64,000 bases of DNA, taken from an uncultured Bacteroides sp. (GTDB lineage: Bacteria > Bacteroidota > Bacteroidia > Bacteroidales > Bacteroidaceae). Both the position numbers and the translations under genes were made by a program. The notes under the pieces were generated by a model, which did no database searches, was not told the DNA's origin, and saw only the letters and a program-made list of their open reading frames with translations. Where the stretch lies: positions 1 through 64,000 of the forward strand of contig CALADS010000071.1 of assembly GCA_937890825.1 (NCBI GenBank). The letters are read 5' to 3'. Below are positions 26,652 through 35,339 of this stretch, piece after piece (the stretch's first letter is position 1; each line of letters begins with the position of its first letter).

Positions 26652-27289
26652 ACCCGCAACTCCTTCATCATTTCATCCAACAATTCCCTTTCACAATCTC
26701 CAGCCTTCTGCTCCAGTTCATCCGCTTCGGCTTGCAATTGAGCTGCCAGTTCCTTGTCTTTCAAGGAACCTAAATTGATGCGTACATTCAGTAAAGCGCC
26801 CCATACAGCCGAACGGGCTGCCATCATAGCCACACAGGCATCAGTCACTGCATTACGGTTACCTTTTCGAGCCACTTCTGCTATCAACGGCATCAATGCG
26901 TACGCATTTCTGGCCACTTGCATGGGCACCCATGCTGCATGCTTGGTAGCCTCTTGGATAGCCGCACTTCGGGCAGCCTTTTCTTCATCGGTAGATTTAG
27001 GCATCTTGAAGCAGGCAAACACACGGTCATAGGCTTCCGAATCCCGGTCAATATCGGCTATGAACACAGGCTGCTGTTCCAGCATGGTAGCAGCTATCTT
27101 CTTCATGGAATCGGCCACTTCCTCATATCCTTTCTTACCGATAGTAAGATTGGCCACCATAGCAGCCAGGGATGCAGCTACCCCGCCATTCAGCGCAGCG
27201 ATACTTCCACCACCCGGAACCGGGTCACTGCCGGCTACTTTATTTAAAAACTCTTTTACGGTTAATTCAGCTAACATGGTATTATTCAT
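26648..27289 (-). CDS. fchA: Cyclodeaminase/cyclohydrolase (FchA-like)
   Basis: The 213-residue protein matches the C-terminal cyclodeaminase half of vertebrate FTCD, with GSDPVPGGGSIAALNGGVAASLAAMVANLT. It should convert 5-formimino-tetrahydrofolate to methenyl-tetrahydrofolate, acting after the stand-alone formiminotransferase in the same operon. The two activities fused in mammals are here separate genes. Its stop overlaps the hutH start. Confidence 0.9.
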   Translation of the reverse strand: MNNTMLAELTVKEFLNKVAGSDPVPGGGSIAALNGGVAASLAAMVANLTIGKKGYEEVADSMKKIAATMLEQQPVFIADIDRDSEAYDRVFACFKMPKSTDEEKAARSAAIQEATKHAAWVPMQVARNAYALMPLIAEVARKGNRNAVTDACVAMMAARSAVWGALLNVRINLGSLKDKELAAQLQAEADELEQKAGDCERELLDEMMKELRV

Positions 27290-27311
27290 TTAAGATTCTA
27301 CAAATTCATCT

Positions 27312-28565
27312 TCAAGAAGCCGGATATAGCACTCCTTCTTTCACAGTCATGGCCACACAATTCATACCAATATAATAAGGCAGGAAATGATAATTATCCG
27401 TATTCAGCAATACGAAATCTCCCTTCTTACCTATCTCTATACTGCCAATGGAATCGGTCCTGTTAAGTGCAGCCGCTCCATTTAAGGTAAGTGCAGTAAT
27501 GGCTTCTTCGATACTCAGTTTCATATAAATGCAAGCCAACGCAAACGTCAGCGGTATGGAACCCGAGAAGCAACTTCCAGGGTTAAGGTCGGTGGCCAAT
27601 GCCACAGCGCATCCGGCATCAATCATTTCGCGCCCTCGCGCATAAGACTCTTTTAATGCAAAAGCTGTAAGTGGCAGTAAAGTAGCCACTACATTTTTTT
27701 CAGCCATAGCGCGAATATCTGCATCGGAAACATGTAACAAGTGGTCGGCCGATACTGCTCCTAGTTCAGCAGCCAAACCAGCCCCTCCCAACGGCACTAT
27801 TTCATCGGCGTGTAATTTCAAGGAAAAGCCCCTGTCACGGGCCGCCTGCAATAAGCGACGAGACTGCTCTATGGAAAACACTCCTTGTTCACAAAACACA
27901 TCACAGAACTCAGCCAACTGATTTTCGCGCACGGCAGGCAGCATCTCACGAATCAGAAACTCTACATAATCGTCTGTTCTTCCGGCATATTCTTCGGGCA
28001 CAGCATGAGCCCCTAGAAAAGTGGATACTACATCTACCCGCTTACGTTCATCCTCATTCAGATTACGCATCACCCGCAACTGCAGCAGTTCAGTTTCTTT
28101 ATCCAATCCATAACCGCTTTTGCCTTCTACCGTGGTCACTCCCATGGCACTCATCTGCTTCAAAAAGCCTTCAGCCTTTGCGCGTAGCTTTACATAGTTC
28201 GTTTGGCGGGTAGCCTTCACCGTACTCACAATGCCGCCACCGCGCTCCATGATAGACATATAGCTTTCCCCCTTCAAACGCCAAGAGAATTCTTCGGCAC
28301 GCTCACCACCGAATACAAAATGAGTGTGTGAATCTACAAATCCGGGCAGCAAGCACTTACCACGGGCATTATAATGCCAGTAATGATGGAAATAGCCATC
28401 CCGTTCTTCGCCCCGGTTCGGTCCTACATACGTAATCAAGCCATTAGTTACCTCAACCGTAGCATTGTCCAAAATCTGTAAGTGCGACATTTCCTCTCCC
28501 TTACGGGCAGTGCTTCCCAGCGGGGTAACCACACGGGCATTGAAGATTATCAGATTCTCAGTCAT
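27312..28565 (-). CDS. hutI: Imidazolonepropionase
   Basis: HutI hydrolyses imidazolone-5-propanoate to N-formimino-glutamate. This 417-residue amidohydrolase has the metal motif GFVDSHTHFVFGGERAEEF (HxH), KLHADEIVPLGG and an ATDLNPGSCFSGSIP strand with the metal aspartate. It lies in the middle of the hut operon. Confidence 0.96.
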   Translation of the reverse strand: MTENLIIFNARVVTPLGSTARKGEEMSHLQILDNATVEVTNGLITYVGPNRGEERDGYFHHYWHYNARGKCLLPGFVDSHTHFVFGGERAEEFSWRLKGESYMSIMERGGGIVSTVKATRQTNYVKLRAKAEGFLKQMSAMGVTTVEGKSGYGLDKETELLQLRVMRNLNEDERKRVDVVSTFLGAHAVPEEYAGRTDDYVEFLIREMLPAVRENQLAEFCDVFCEQGVFSIEQSRRLLQAARDRGFSLKLHADEIVPLGGAGLAAELGAVSADHLLHVSDADIRAMAEKNVVATLLPLTAFALKESYARGREMIDAGCAVALATDLNPGSCFSGSIPLTFALACIYMKLSIEEAITALTLNGAAALNRTDSIGSIEIGKKGDFVLLNTDNYHFLPYYIGMNCVAMTVKEGVLYPAS

Positions 28566-28576
28566 AATCCTTGCGT

Positions 28577-29473
28577 TTATTCCATTATCCTAGCTTCCAG
28601 CACCTGTTGCATGGTGAAATTTTCCAATCCCAGGTAATAAGAGGCTGTATCAATCAGTGCTTCCATCGGCACCAAACCAATGATTTCACTACCTACTATG
28701 CTGACCCCATACCGACGGGCTTCGATTCTCACCAATTCAAAGGCACGATAGAGTGCTGTGCGAGTATAATCGGTCATATTGATAGATACCTGTGTGATGC
28801 CACGTTCTTTCAGTTCCACCCCCATAGCCTTGCAATAGCGCAATCCTCCACCGATGAAACGAATTTTCTTGGCTATATCATGTGCTATTTCCAAACTTGG
28901 TGTATTCAAGTTAATATTATAGGCAACCAGCGGCATGCGCGCTCCGATGGCCACAGTTCCTGCTGTAGGATGGCGTTCGGCCGGCCCAAAATCAGGTTTC
29001 CACTCTGGTAATTTTATCTTCTCTGCCATTCCTTCAAATTCCCCTTTACGCACAGCTGCCAAATTCTCGCGATGCGGAGCAGAAGCCGACTTTTCATAAA
29101 GGAACACCGGAAGCCGATAACGGCTGGCCACTTCAGCAGCCACTTCCTTAGATAGGGCTATCGCTTCTTCCATCGTTACTCCCTTGATAGGAATAAAAGG
29201 AACCACATCTACCGCTCCCATTCTGGGATGTTGCCCTTGATGATGATTCAAATCAATCAATTGCACAGCCACTCCAATAGCCTCAAGCACGGCTTCTTTC
29301 AGCGGTTCCGGCTCACCTACTACCGTTACTACCAATCGGTTATGGTCTTCATCGTTGCTATAATCCAGCAATTTCACACCCGCTTTAGCACGAAACGGGG
29401 CTACTATCTTATCTATCTTCTGCAAATCGCGTCCTTCGCTGAAATTGGGGACACATTCAATAATTCTATTCAT
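28577..29473 (-). CDS. ftcD: Glutamate formimidoyltransferase
   Basis: The 298-residue protein transfers the formimino group from N-formimino-glutamate to tetrahydrofolate, yielding glutamate. It begins RIIECVPNFSEGRDLQKID and has HPRMGAVDVVPFIP, both typical of the N-terminal FTCD domain. It corresponds to that domain alone; the second activity is in fchA two genes downstream. Confidence 0.95.
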   Translation of the reverse strand: MNRIIECVPNFSEGRDLQKIDKIVAPFRAKAGVKLLDYSNDEDHNRLVVTVVGEPEPLKEAVLEAIGVAVQLIDLNHHQGQHPRMGAVDVVPFIPIKGVTMEEAIALSKEVAAEVASRYRLPVFLYEKSASAPHRENLAAVRKGEFEGMAEKIKLPEWKPDFGPAERHPTAGTVAIGARMPLVAYNINLNTPSLEIAHDIAKKIRFIGGGLRYCKAMGVELKERGITQVSINMTDYTRTALYRAFELVRIEARRYGVSIVGSEIIGLVPMEALIDTASYYLGLENFTMQQVLEARIME

Positions 29474-29488
29474 AATTAATCGATTTTT

Positions 29489-31477
29489 TTAAAGTGATTG
29501 GGTAATTACTTTACTTATTAAATCATCATCAGCCACGTAGGGCATAGTTATATGATAACTATCGGCATGAGTCTTGTTGAATTCGTCAGAAGTTTCCATA
29601 GCATGCGTATTCCGTGCCCATGAACGGCGTGCCACACCGCCCATCACATCCCACAACATAGCCGAGCGGAGAATTTCGTCTACCCGTTCAGAGCCGTCGC
29701 ATACCATACCGAAGCCACCGTTAATGGCCTTACCGATACCTACACCGCCACCATTATGCAGAGCCACCAGACTCATACCCCGGGCACAGTTTCCGGCAAA
29801 ACACTGCACAGCCATATCAGCCATAACATTACTACCGTCTTTGATATTAGACGTTTCACGGAAAGGAGAATCCGTACCGCTTACATCGTGATGGTCGCGA
29901 CCCAGCATAATGGGCCCCACTTCTCCTTTTCTCACCATTTCATTGAAACGAAGGGCTATACGCATACGTCCCAAGGCATCTTGATAGAGAATACGCGCCT
30001 GTGTGCCCACTACCAAATTATTCTTTTCGGCATCACGTATCCAATTATAATTATCCAAATCCTGGCCTCTACGGGTAGGGTCGATACATTCCATTGCCGC
30101 ACGGTCGGTCTTTACTAAATCTTCGTGCTTACCGCTCAGACACACCCAGCGGAAAGGACCATAGCCATAATCAAACAACTCCGGTCCCATGATATCTTCC
30201 ACATAACTGGGGAATATGAAACCGTTCTTGGCATCTCCGCCACGGGCTATCTCTGTTACGCCGGCATCGAAGACAGCCTTCATAAAGGAGTTGCCGTAAT
30301 CAAAGAAATACGTACCTCTGTCCACCAACAGCTTAATCATCCGATAATGCGTATGTAGTGTGGAATCCACCAAATAGCAAAAATAGTCATGATTGCTATG
30401 CAGCATAGCTGTGCGCTCTTCGAACGTGATGCCTACCGGACAGTAGCCACCATCATATACAGCGTGGCAGGAAGTCTGGTCAGATAAAAGGTCTATGTGG
30501 ATGTGCTTTTCTACCGCATAGTGCAGCAAATCCACTACATTGCCATGAAAAGCGATAGATACGGCTCTGTTTTCCTGCATGGCCTGACGAGCCAGTTCAT
30601 AAGCTTCTTCTTCAGAATCTGTAACATGCCCCACCCATCCTTGCCGATAGCGCGTTTCAATGCGGGAAGCGTCCACCTCGGCTATGATGGCTGCTGCTCC
30701 TGCCATCTCTGCAGCTTTGGGCTGTGCTCCACTCATGCCTCCCAAACCGGAAGACACGAAAAGTTTACCATGCAGATTGCCGTCTTGCGGAATACCCAGC
30801 TTCAGCCTGCCGGCATTCAGCAGTGTATTGAATGTGCCGTGTACAATTCCTTGCGGACCAATATACATCCATCCGCCGGCTGTCATCTGCCCATAATTGG
30901 CTACCCCCATCTGCATGGCCGTGTGCCAATCATTCTGATTGTCGTACAGCCCCACCATCAAGGCATTGGTAATAATCACCCGCGGTGCATCGGGCTTCGA
31001 CTTGAAGAGTCCCAGCGGATGCCCACTCTCTATCACCAACGTCTGGTCTTGAGTCAGTTCTTCCAAATATTGCTTTATCAAACGATACTGCATCCAATTC
31101 TGACACACCTGTCCTGTTTCACCATAAGTCACCAGCTCATAAGGATAAAGGGCAATGTCAAAGCAAAGATTGTTGTCTATCATCACCTGAAAAGCTTTTC
31201 CTTCTATACACTTTCCCTTATATTCATCGATAGGCTTAGCTTTCAAATCACCTTGCGGACGATAACGATAGCCATAGATACGTCCTCGCATTCGAAGTTC
31301 TTCCAGAAACTCCGGTGCCAGCGTTTCGTGTAATTCTTTAGGAATATAACGCAATGCATTCTTCAAAGCCGTGGCAGTCTGCTCTGGTGTAAGCGTATAA
31401 CCACGATCCGGCGCCCGCCGGATGCCTTCTACAAAAGTAGGATAAGGAGGCAAATTCTTACTTAAAGTTATCTCCAT
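29489..31477 (-). CDS. hutU: Urocanate hydratase
   Basis: HutU adds water to urocanate using tightly bound NAD+. The 662-residue protein is longer than the usual 550-560 residues, fitting the longer Bacteroidetes/eukaryote-like type. Motifs include SGLGGMSGAQPKAAEMAGA, ARGGDAKNGF and HNGGGVGIGKAINGGFGMV. It is the first gene of the hut operon (hutU-ftcD-hutI-fchA-hutH), which converts histidine to glutamate without a separate formiminoglutamase. Confidence 0.95.
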   Translation of the reverse strand: MEITLSKNLPPYPTFVEGIRRAPDRGYTLTPEQTATALKNALRYIPKELHETLAPEFLEELRMRGRIYGYRYRPQGDLKAKPIDEYKGKCIEGKAFQVMIDNNLCFDIALYPYELVTYGETGQVCQNWMQYRLIKQYLEELTQDQTLVIESGHPLGLFKSKPDAPRVIITNALMVGLYDNQNDWHTAMQMGVANYGQMTAGGWMYIGPQGIVHGTFNTLLNAGRLKLGIPQDGNLHGKLFVSSGLGGMSGAQPKAAEMAGAAAIIAEVDASRIETRYRQGWVGHVTDSEEEAYELARQAMQENRAVSIAFHGNVVDLLHYAVEKHIHIDLLSDQTSCHAVYDGGYCPVGITFEERTAMLHSNHDYFCYLVDSTLHTHYRMIKLLVDRGTYFFDYGNSFMKAVFDAGVTEIARGGDAKNGFIFPSYVEDIMGPELFDYGYGPFRWVCLSGKHEDLVKTDRAAMECIDPTRRGQDLDNYNWIRDAEKNNLVVGTQARILYQDALGRMRIALRFNEMVRKGEVGPIMLGRDHHDVSGTDSPFRETSNIKDGSNVMADMAVQCFAGNCARGMSLVALHNGGGVGIGKAINGGFGMVCDGSERVDEILRSAMLWDVMGGVARRSWARNTHAMETSDEFNKTHADSYHITMPYVADDDLISKVITQSL

Positions 31478-31717
31478 AGTATAATTGGATAAAAAGGGTT
31501 ACAAATTGTCAGCTTATTATCACTGAAACAGCCGCAATATAAAAAAACAATCCGATATTTACAATATATCGACCCTGTTATTTAACATTAAGTCAGAATT
31601 CTTTCAACTATCCATTTTATTTTTCCACAGCCTGCACCTCTGTGCAAGACAACACTTTGAACGCACAAATTTCTAGGTTTATGAACTGACAGACAAATAA
31701 CGAGACTTTAAATCTTG
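31478..31717. other. Divergent region between hutU and an SGNH gene
   Basis: About 240 bases, AT-rich, separate the leftward hut operon from the rightward SGNH gene. It must carry the hut promoter, but I see only a degenerate leftward -7 box. A small palindrome of the form TGCAC-CTCT-GTGCA occurs near 31633 and could bind a regulator. Confidence 0.4.
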
Positions 31718-31725
31718 TAATTTTG
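31718..31725 (+). promoter_or_regulatory. -7 box for the SGNH gene
   Basis: TAATTTTG fits TAnnTTTG and lies 29 bases before the start codon. Confidence 0.5.
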
Positions 31726-31754
31726 CAGAGTATTACACTTAAATAAAAAACACC

Positions 31755-32468
31755 ATGATGAAAAAGACATTGATTATGCTAATTATGATGAGCTGTGCCT
31801 GTATGGCATTTACTCAGTCAGTCAGCGAGCGGCTTGCTCCCGTCGCAAATTCCAAAGAAAAGCCTGCCGGTCTATTGGCCGGCAAGCAAATAGGAATCAT
31901 CGGAGACAGCTATGTACGCAATCATAGAGATAAAATAGAAAACACTTGGCACTATAAATTCGCCCAAAAGCATGGTATGCATTATTTCAACTACGGCAGA
32001 AATGGAAATTGCATCTCAATAGACTTGAAACAGTGGGGACAAGGCATGTATGAGCGCTATAAAACCATGAAAGATTCATTAGACTACGTGGTAGTAATAG
32101 CCGGTCATAATGATGCTGCAAGGATGGATTCTATCGGCATGGATATATTCAAAGAAAAACTCCATATACTATGCCAAGGACTCATAGAAAAATATCCCAC
32201 TGCTAAAATATTCTTTTTTACACCATGGACTTGCGAGAATTTCATCGGAAGTCATCGGCAAGCTGTAGTGGATAGCATATTGCAAATCTGCGGCAGCTAC
32301 GGCATTCCTGTATTCGATGCCGCACGATACGGCAACATCTTCGCAGCCAGCACCTCATTCCGTAAAATCTATTTCCAAGGAGGAACCGGAAAAGACACGG
32401 CCCATCTGAATGTGAAAGGACACGACCGATTTTTACCCATCGCTGAGAAATTCATTCTAGAGCATTAA
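31755..32468 (+). CDS. Secreted SGNH/GDSL-type hydrolase
   Basis: The 237-residue protein has a signal peptide (MMKKTLIMLIMMSCACMAFTQS), the serine block IGDSYVRN, AGHND as the third block, and D-T-A-H in GKDTAHLNVKGHDRF as the catalytic Asp/His. It likely removes acyl esters from a glycan. Its neighbours (hut and a broken uxuA) do not reveal the substrate. Confidence 0.85.
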   Translation: MMKKTLIMLIMMSCACMAFTQSVSERLAPVANSKEKPAGLLAGKQIGIIGDSYVRNHRDKIENTWHYKFAQKHGMHYFNYGRNGNCISIDLKQWGQGMYERYKTMKDSLDYVVVIAGHNDAARMDSIGMDIFKEKLHILCQGLIEKYPTAKIFFFTPWTCENFIGSHRQAVVDSILQICGSYGIPVFDAARYGNIFAASTSFRKIYFQGGTGKDTAHLNVKGHDRFLPIAEKFILEH

Positions 32469-32493
32469 CAGAAAAACTTGGTTCAGGTATTAC

Positions 32494-32547
32494 ATTACAC
32501 TTTGTTCCAGCCTTTCTATTTTTTAGAGAACCGGAGCAAAGTGTAAT
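32494..32547 (+). terminator. Terminator after the SGNH gene
   Basis: A 15-base stem (32494-32508 with 32533-32547, one G-U pair) lies 25 bases after the stop codon; no long T-run is visible. Confidence 0.6.
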
Positions 32548-32609
32548 AAAAGATAGCATGAATAAGGCCTTTATCAAGCATTCCCCATTTCTATCCAAGA
32601 GAAATTAGG

Positions 32610-33722
32610 TTATATCAGCCCCCTCCTCAATTCATCGTCTACTGCTGCCATCAGCCCTTCCACCTGCCCCAAAGCAAGCATACGGCCATGGAAGGAATAT
32701 CCGGCATTGTAGCCCATTTCTTCATCACCCAGCATCATTCTGGCATGATCTACACGCATGGGAAGTCCGGGATTTTCTTTTTCGAAGATTCTTATCAGTT
32801 CCAACAGATGCCCCCTGCCTGTGAGATGTGTACTTTCAATAAAGTCTCCGCCAGGCATGGCATCGGTACTTCGCAAATGTACGAAATGTGTACGTTTGGC
32901 AAATTTCCTTGCCAGTTCGCGCGTGTCATTATGCGTTCCGGCACTTAACGACCCGGCACAGAAGGTAAGTCCGTTGTGCGGATTGTCCACTGCCTGTAAG
33001 AACCAGGCAATATCTTCTGCATCAGTAACAATGCGGGGAAGTCCGAGTATCTGGAAAGGAGGGTCGTCCGGATGTACACACATATTTACCCCATATTCTT
33101 CACAGACAGGCATAATGACAGAGAGGAAATAACGCATATTTTCACGAAGAGCCTGACGGTCTATTCCTTCATACAAGGCCAGCAGACGCTTGAAGATAGC
33201 TACCGGATTCTTATCGCCCTCGCGGATGTTGCCGTTGACAAACCCCTGCGTTTTCACAATGATAGAATCTATCAATTCGTCTTTTTCTTCCTGAGTCATT
33301 ACCTTGTCGAGTTCCTCTACCTTCCGAAGTTCCTCTGCCGAATAATCAGCGGCAGCACCGCTTCGTGCCAGAATTTTCACATCAAAATAGACAAATCTGA
33401 GTCGGTCGAAATAAAGCGAGCTCGTTCCGTCGGGCCAGGGATGCTGCAAATCTGTCCGCACCCAGTCTATAACCGGCATGAAGTTATAGCATACAGTCTT
33501 TACTCCGCATTTTCCTAAATTAGCCAAGCTTACTTTATAATTTTCTATCAAACGGTCTCGTTCGGGACCTGCATATTTGATAGCTTCACACACAGGAAGG
33601 CTTTCTACTACCGACCACCGCATGCCGTAGGATTCTATATACGTTTGCAAATCTCGGATGGCTTCTTCCGTCCAGATTTCACCATTAGGAATATCATGCA
33701 AGGCCGTTACAATGCCCTCCAC
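32610..33722 (-). pseudogene. uxuA: Mannonate dehydratase, 5'-truncated
   Basis: UxuA dehydrates D-mannonate to 2-keto-3-deoxygluconate in glucuronate use. The frame gives 370 residues from a GTG at 33722. Coding similarity continues upstream as L-R-Q-I-G before a TGA at 33741, and the usual first 18-20 residues (around W-R-W-F/Y-G) are missing. The active-site parts CVHPDDPP, HLRSTD and VDHARMMLGD are intact. The 5' end is joined head to head to an equally truncated AraC-type gene. It could still be translated from the GTG, but it has no proper promoter or ribosome site in view, so I treat it as broken. Confidence 0.75.
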
Positions 33723-33730
33723 ACCTATTT

Positions 33731-34045
33731 GCCGGAGAAATCATAGCCTATATAAACAAAAAATACACCGAAAACATTACTCTGGACCACATTTCATCCC
33801 TAGCTGCCATGAACCCTACGGCATTCTGCAGGTTCTTCAAAGAGAATACCGGAAAGACTCTGATACAGTACATTACAGATATGCGAATAGGATATGCCTG
33901 CAAGCTGCTGGCCCATGATACCTTCAACATCTCACAGATAAGCATGGAATGCGGATTTGAGAGCATCGTACATTTTAACCGATGTTTTAAGAAAAACATG
34001 GGAATTACAGCTTCTGAATATCGCAAAAGAATATTAGAACTCTAG
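33731..34045 (+). pseudogene. AraC family regulator, C-terminal HTH fragment
   Basis: The open frame from 33731 encodes about 104 residues of an AraC-type double HTH domain (EIIAYINKKYTENITLDHIS, ISQISMECGFESIVHFNRCF, FKKNMGITASEYRK). There is no start codon at the domain boundary; the first ATG, at 33809, lies inside it. The sensor domain is missing. It abuts truncated uxuA at about 33735-33740, as if one deletion removed both divergent 5' ends and the shared promoter region. Confidence 0.8.
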
Positions 34046-34102
34046 AAACTCAAAAAAACATAAAAGCCTCTGTACTTCTGCCTTTCCTTTACTGGATTTA
34101 TA

Positions 34103-34110
34103 TACTTTTG
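34103..34110 (+). promoter_or_regulatory. -7 box of the corA promoter
   Basis: TACTTTTG fits TAnnTTTG. It implies a corA leader of about 130 bases that holds a 13-codon reading frame (34142-34183). Confidence 0.5.
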
Positions 34111-34250
34111 TACGGTTAAAAACAAACAATTATCTATAGAAATGGACGATTCAAATCTACGAACGTGCAATAGTATTAACTGATCCTACAAGGCAATCAC
34201 CACTCTGAATGCCTCTGTACGGATATAAACGAACGAAAGGAGGCAATAAG

Positions 34251-35174
34251 ATGAGAAAATATCTTTATTGTGAAAATGGCTTTGTAGAAAAGCCGCAATG
34301 GATGCCAAACTGCTGGGTAAATGTAGAATGCCCCGACCAAAGTGATTTTGATTTTCTGACGAAAGAATTAAAAGTTCCCGAATCTTTTTTAGAAGATATC
34401 GCCGATATTGACGAACGTCCGCGTACCGATACGGAAGATAATTGGCTACTCACCATTATACGCATCCCGCTGCAACAGCAAGGTAGCATTCCTTACATCA
34501 CAGTACCCATCGGTATCATTACAAACAATGAAATCATTGTAACCGTGTGTTATCATTCTACGGAAATGATTCCCGATTTCATTGCTCACACACGCCGGAA
34601 AGGGGTGATTGTGCCTAATAAATTTGAATTGATTTTACGGCTTATCTACTCATCCACTGTATGGTTCCTGAAGTATCTGAAACAGATAAATAATGATGTA
34701 ACTGCCGCAGAAAAAGAGTTGGAAAGAAGCATACGTAATGAGGACTTGCTAAGATTGATGAAACTGCAAAAAACACTGGTGTATTTCAATACGTCCATTC
34801 GTGGGAATGAAGTGATGATAGGCAAGCTGCAAAGTATCTTTCAGGAAAAAGACTATAAAAACCGTGATCTGATAGAAGATGTAGTCATTGAATTAAAGCA
34901 GGCTTATAACATGGTTAATATCTACAGCGATATTTTAACCGGAACCATGGATGCCTTTGCTTCCATCATATCCAATAACGTGAATACCATCATGAAGCGC
35001 ATGACCAGCATTTCCATCATTCTGATGGTACCCACATTGATAGCCAGTTTCTATGGAATGAACGTAGATGTGCACGCAGATGCCTTGCCGCACGCGTTTA
35101 GCTTTATCATTTTAGCGTCTATCGCTTTATCTGCATTGGCTTTCGTTATTTTCAGAAAGATAAAGTGGTTCTGA
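34251..35174 (+). CDS. corA: CorA family divalent cation transporter
   Basis: CorA-type channels take up Mg2+ or other divalent ions as pentamers. The product of 307 residues has a long cytoplasmic domain and two C-terminal helices flanking the signature YGMNVDV (family consensus Y/F-G-M-N). A strong AGGAGG site lies 8 bases before the ATG at 34251, so I prefer this start over the ATG at 34209. It is a single-gene unit followed by the palindrome array. Confidence 0.93.
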   Translation: MRKYLYCENGFVEKPQWMPNCWVNVECPDQSDFDFLTKELKVPESFLEDIADIDERPRTDTEDNWLLTIIRIPLQQQGSIPYITVPIGIITNNEIIVTVCYHSTEMIPDFIAHTRRKGVIVPNKFELILRLIYSSTVWFLKYLKQINNDVTAAEKELERSIRNEDLLRLMKLQKTLVYFNTSIRGNEVMIGKLQSIFQEKDYKNRDLIEDVVIELKQAYNMVNIYSDILTGTMDAFASIISNNVNTIMKRMTSISIILMVPTLIASFYGMNVDVHADALPHAFSFIILASIALSALAFVIFRKIKWF

Positions 35175-35212
35175 AAAGGCCTGCAACCTACACTCAGATA
35201 CTGGTTTGCAAA

Positions 35213-35300
35213 CTATAAACGGCACTGCCGTTTGTACAAACGGCGATGGCGTTTATATAAACGACGGTGCTGCTTATACAAACGGCAGTGCCGTTTATAG
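35213..35300. repeat. Four tandem 17-bp palindromes at exact 21-bp period
   Basis: Units start at 35217, 35238, 35259 and 35280, each 17 bases, separated by 4-base spacers (GTAC, ATAT, ATAC). Unit 1 is AAACGGCACTGCCGTTT and unit 4 is AAACGGCAGTGCCGTTT. Units 2 and 3 are degenerate. Units 1 and 4 with their flanks also form a perfect inverted repeat of about 26 bases. It lies between the convergent corA and the PL26-like gene. Confidence 0.9.
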
Positions 35301-35339
35301 TTCTATCCCAATATCTCTCACTTTTATACAAGAGTGAAA

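Noticed and set aside
33658..33918. 86-residue rightward ORF across the uxuA/AraC junction
   Set aside because: It is in a different phase from the AraC HTH frame and is antisense to uxuA.
35213..35300. Possible CRISPR-like array
   Set aside because: The units are palindromes with 4-base spacers rather than repeats with unique spacers of 30 or more bases, and no cas genes are present.
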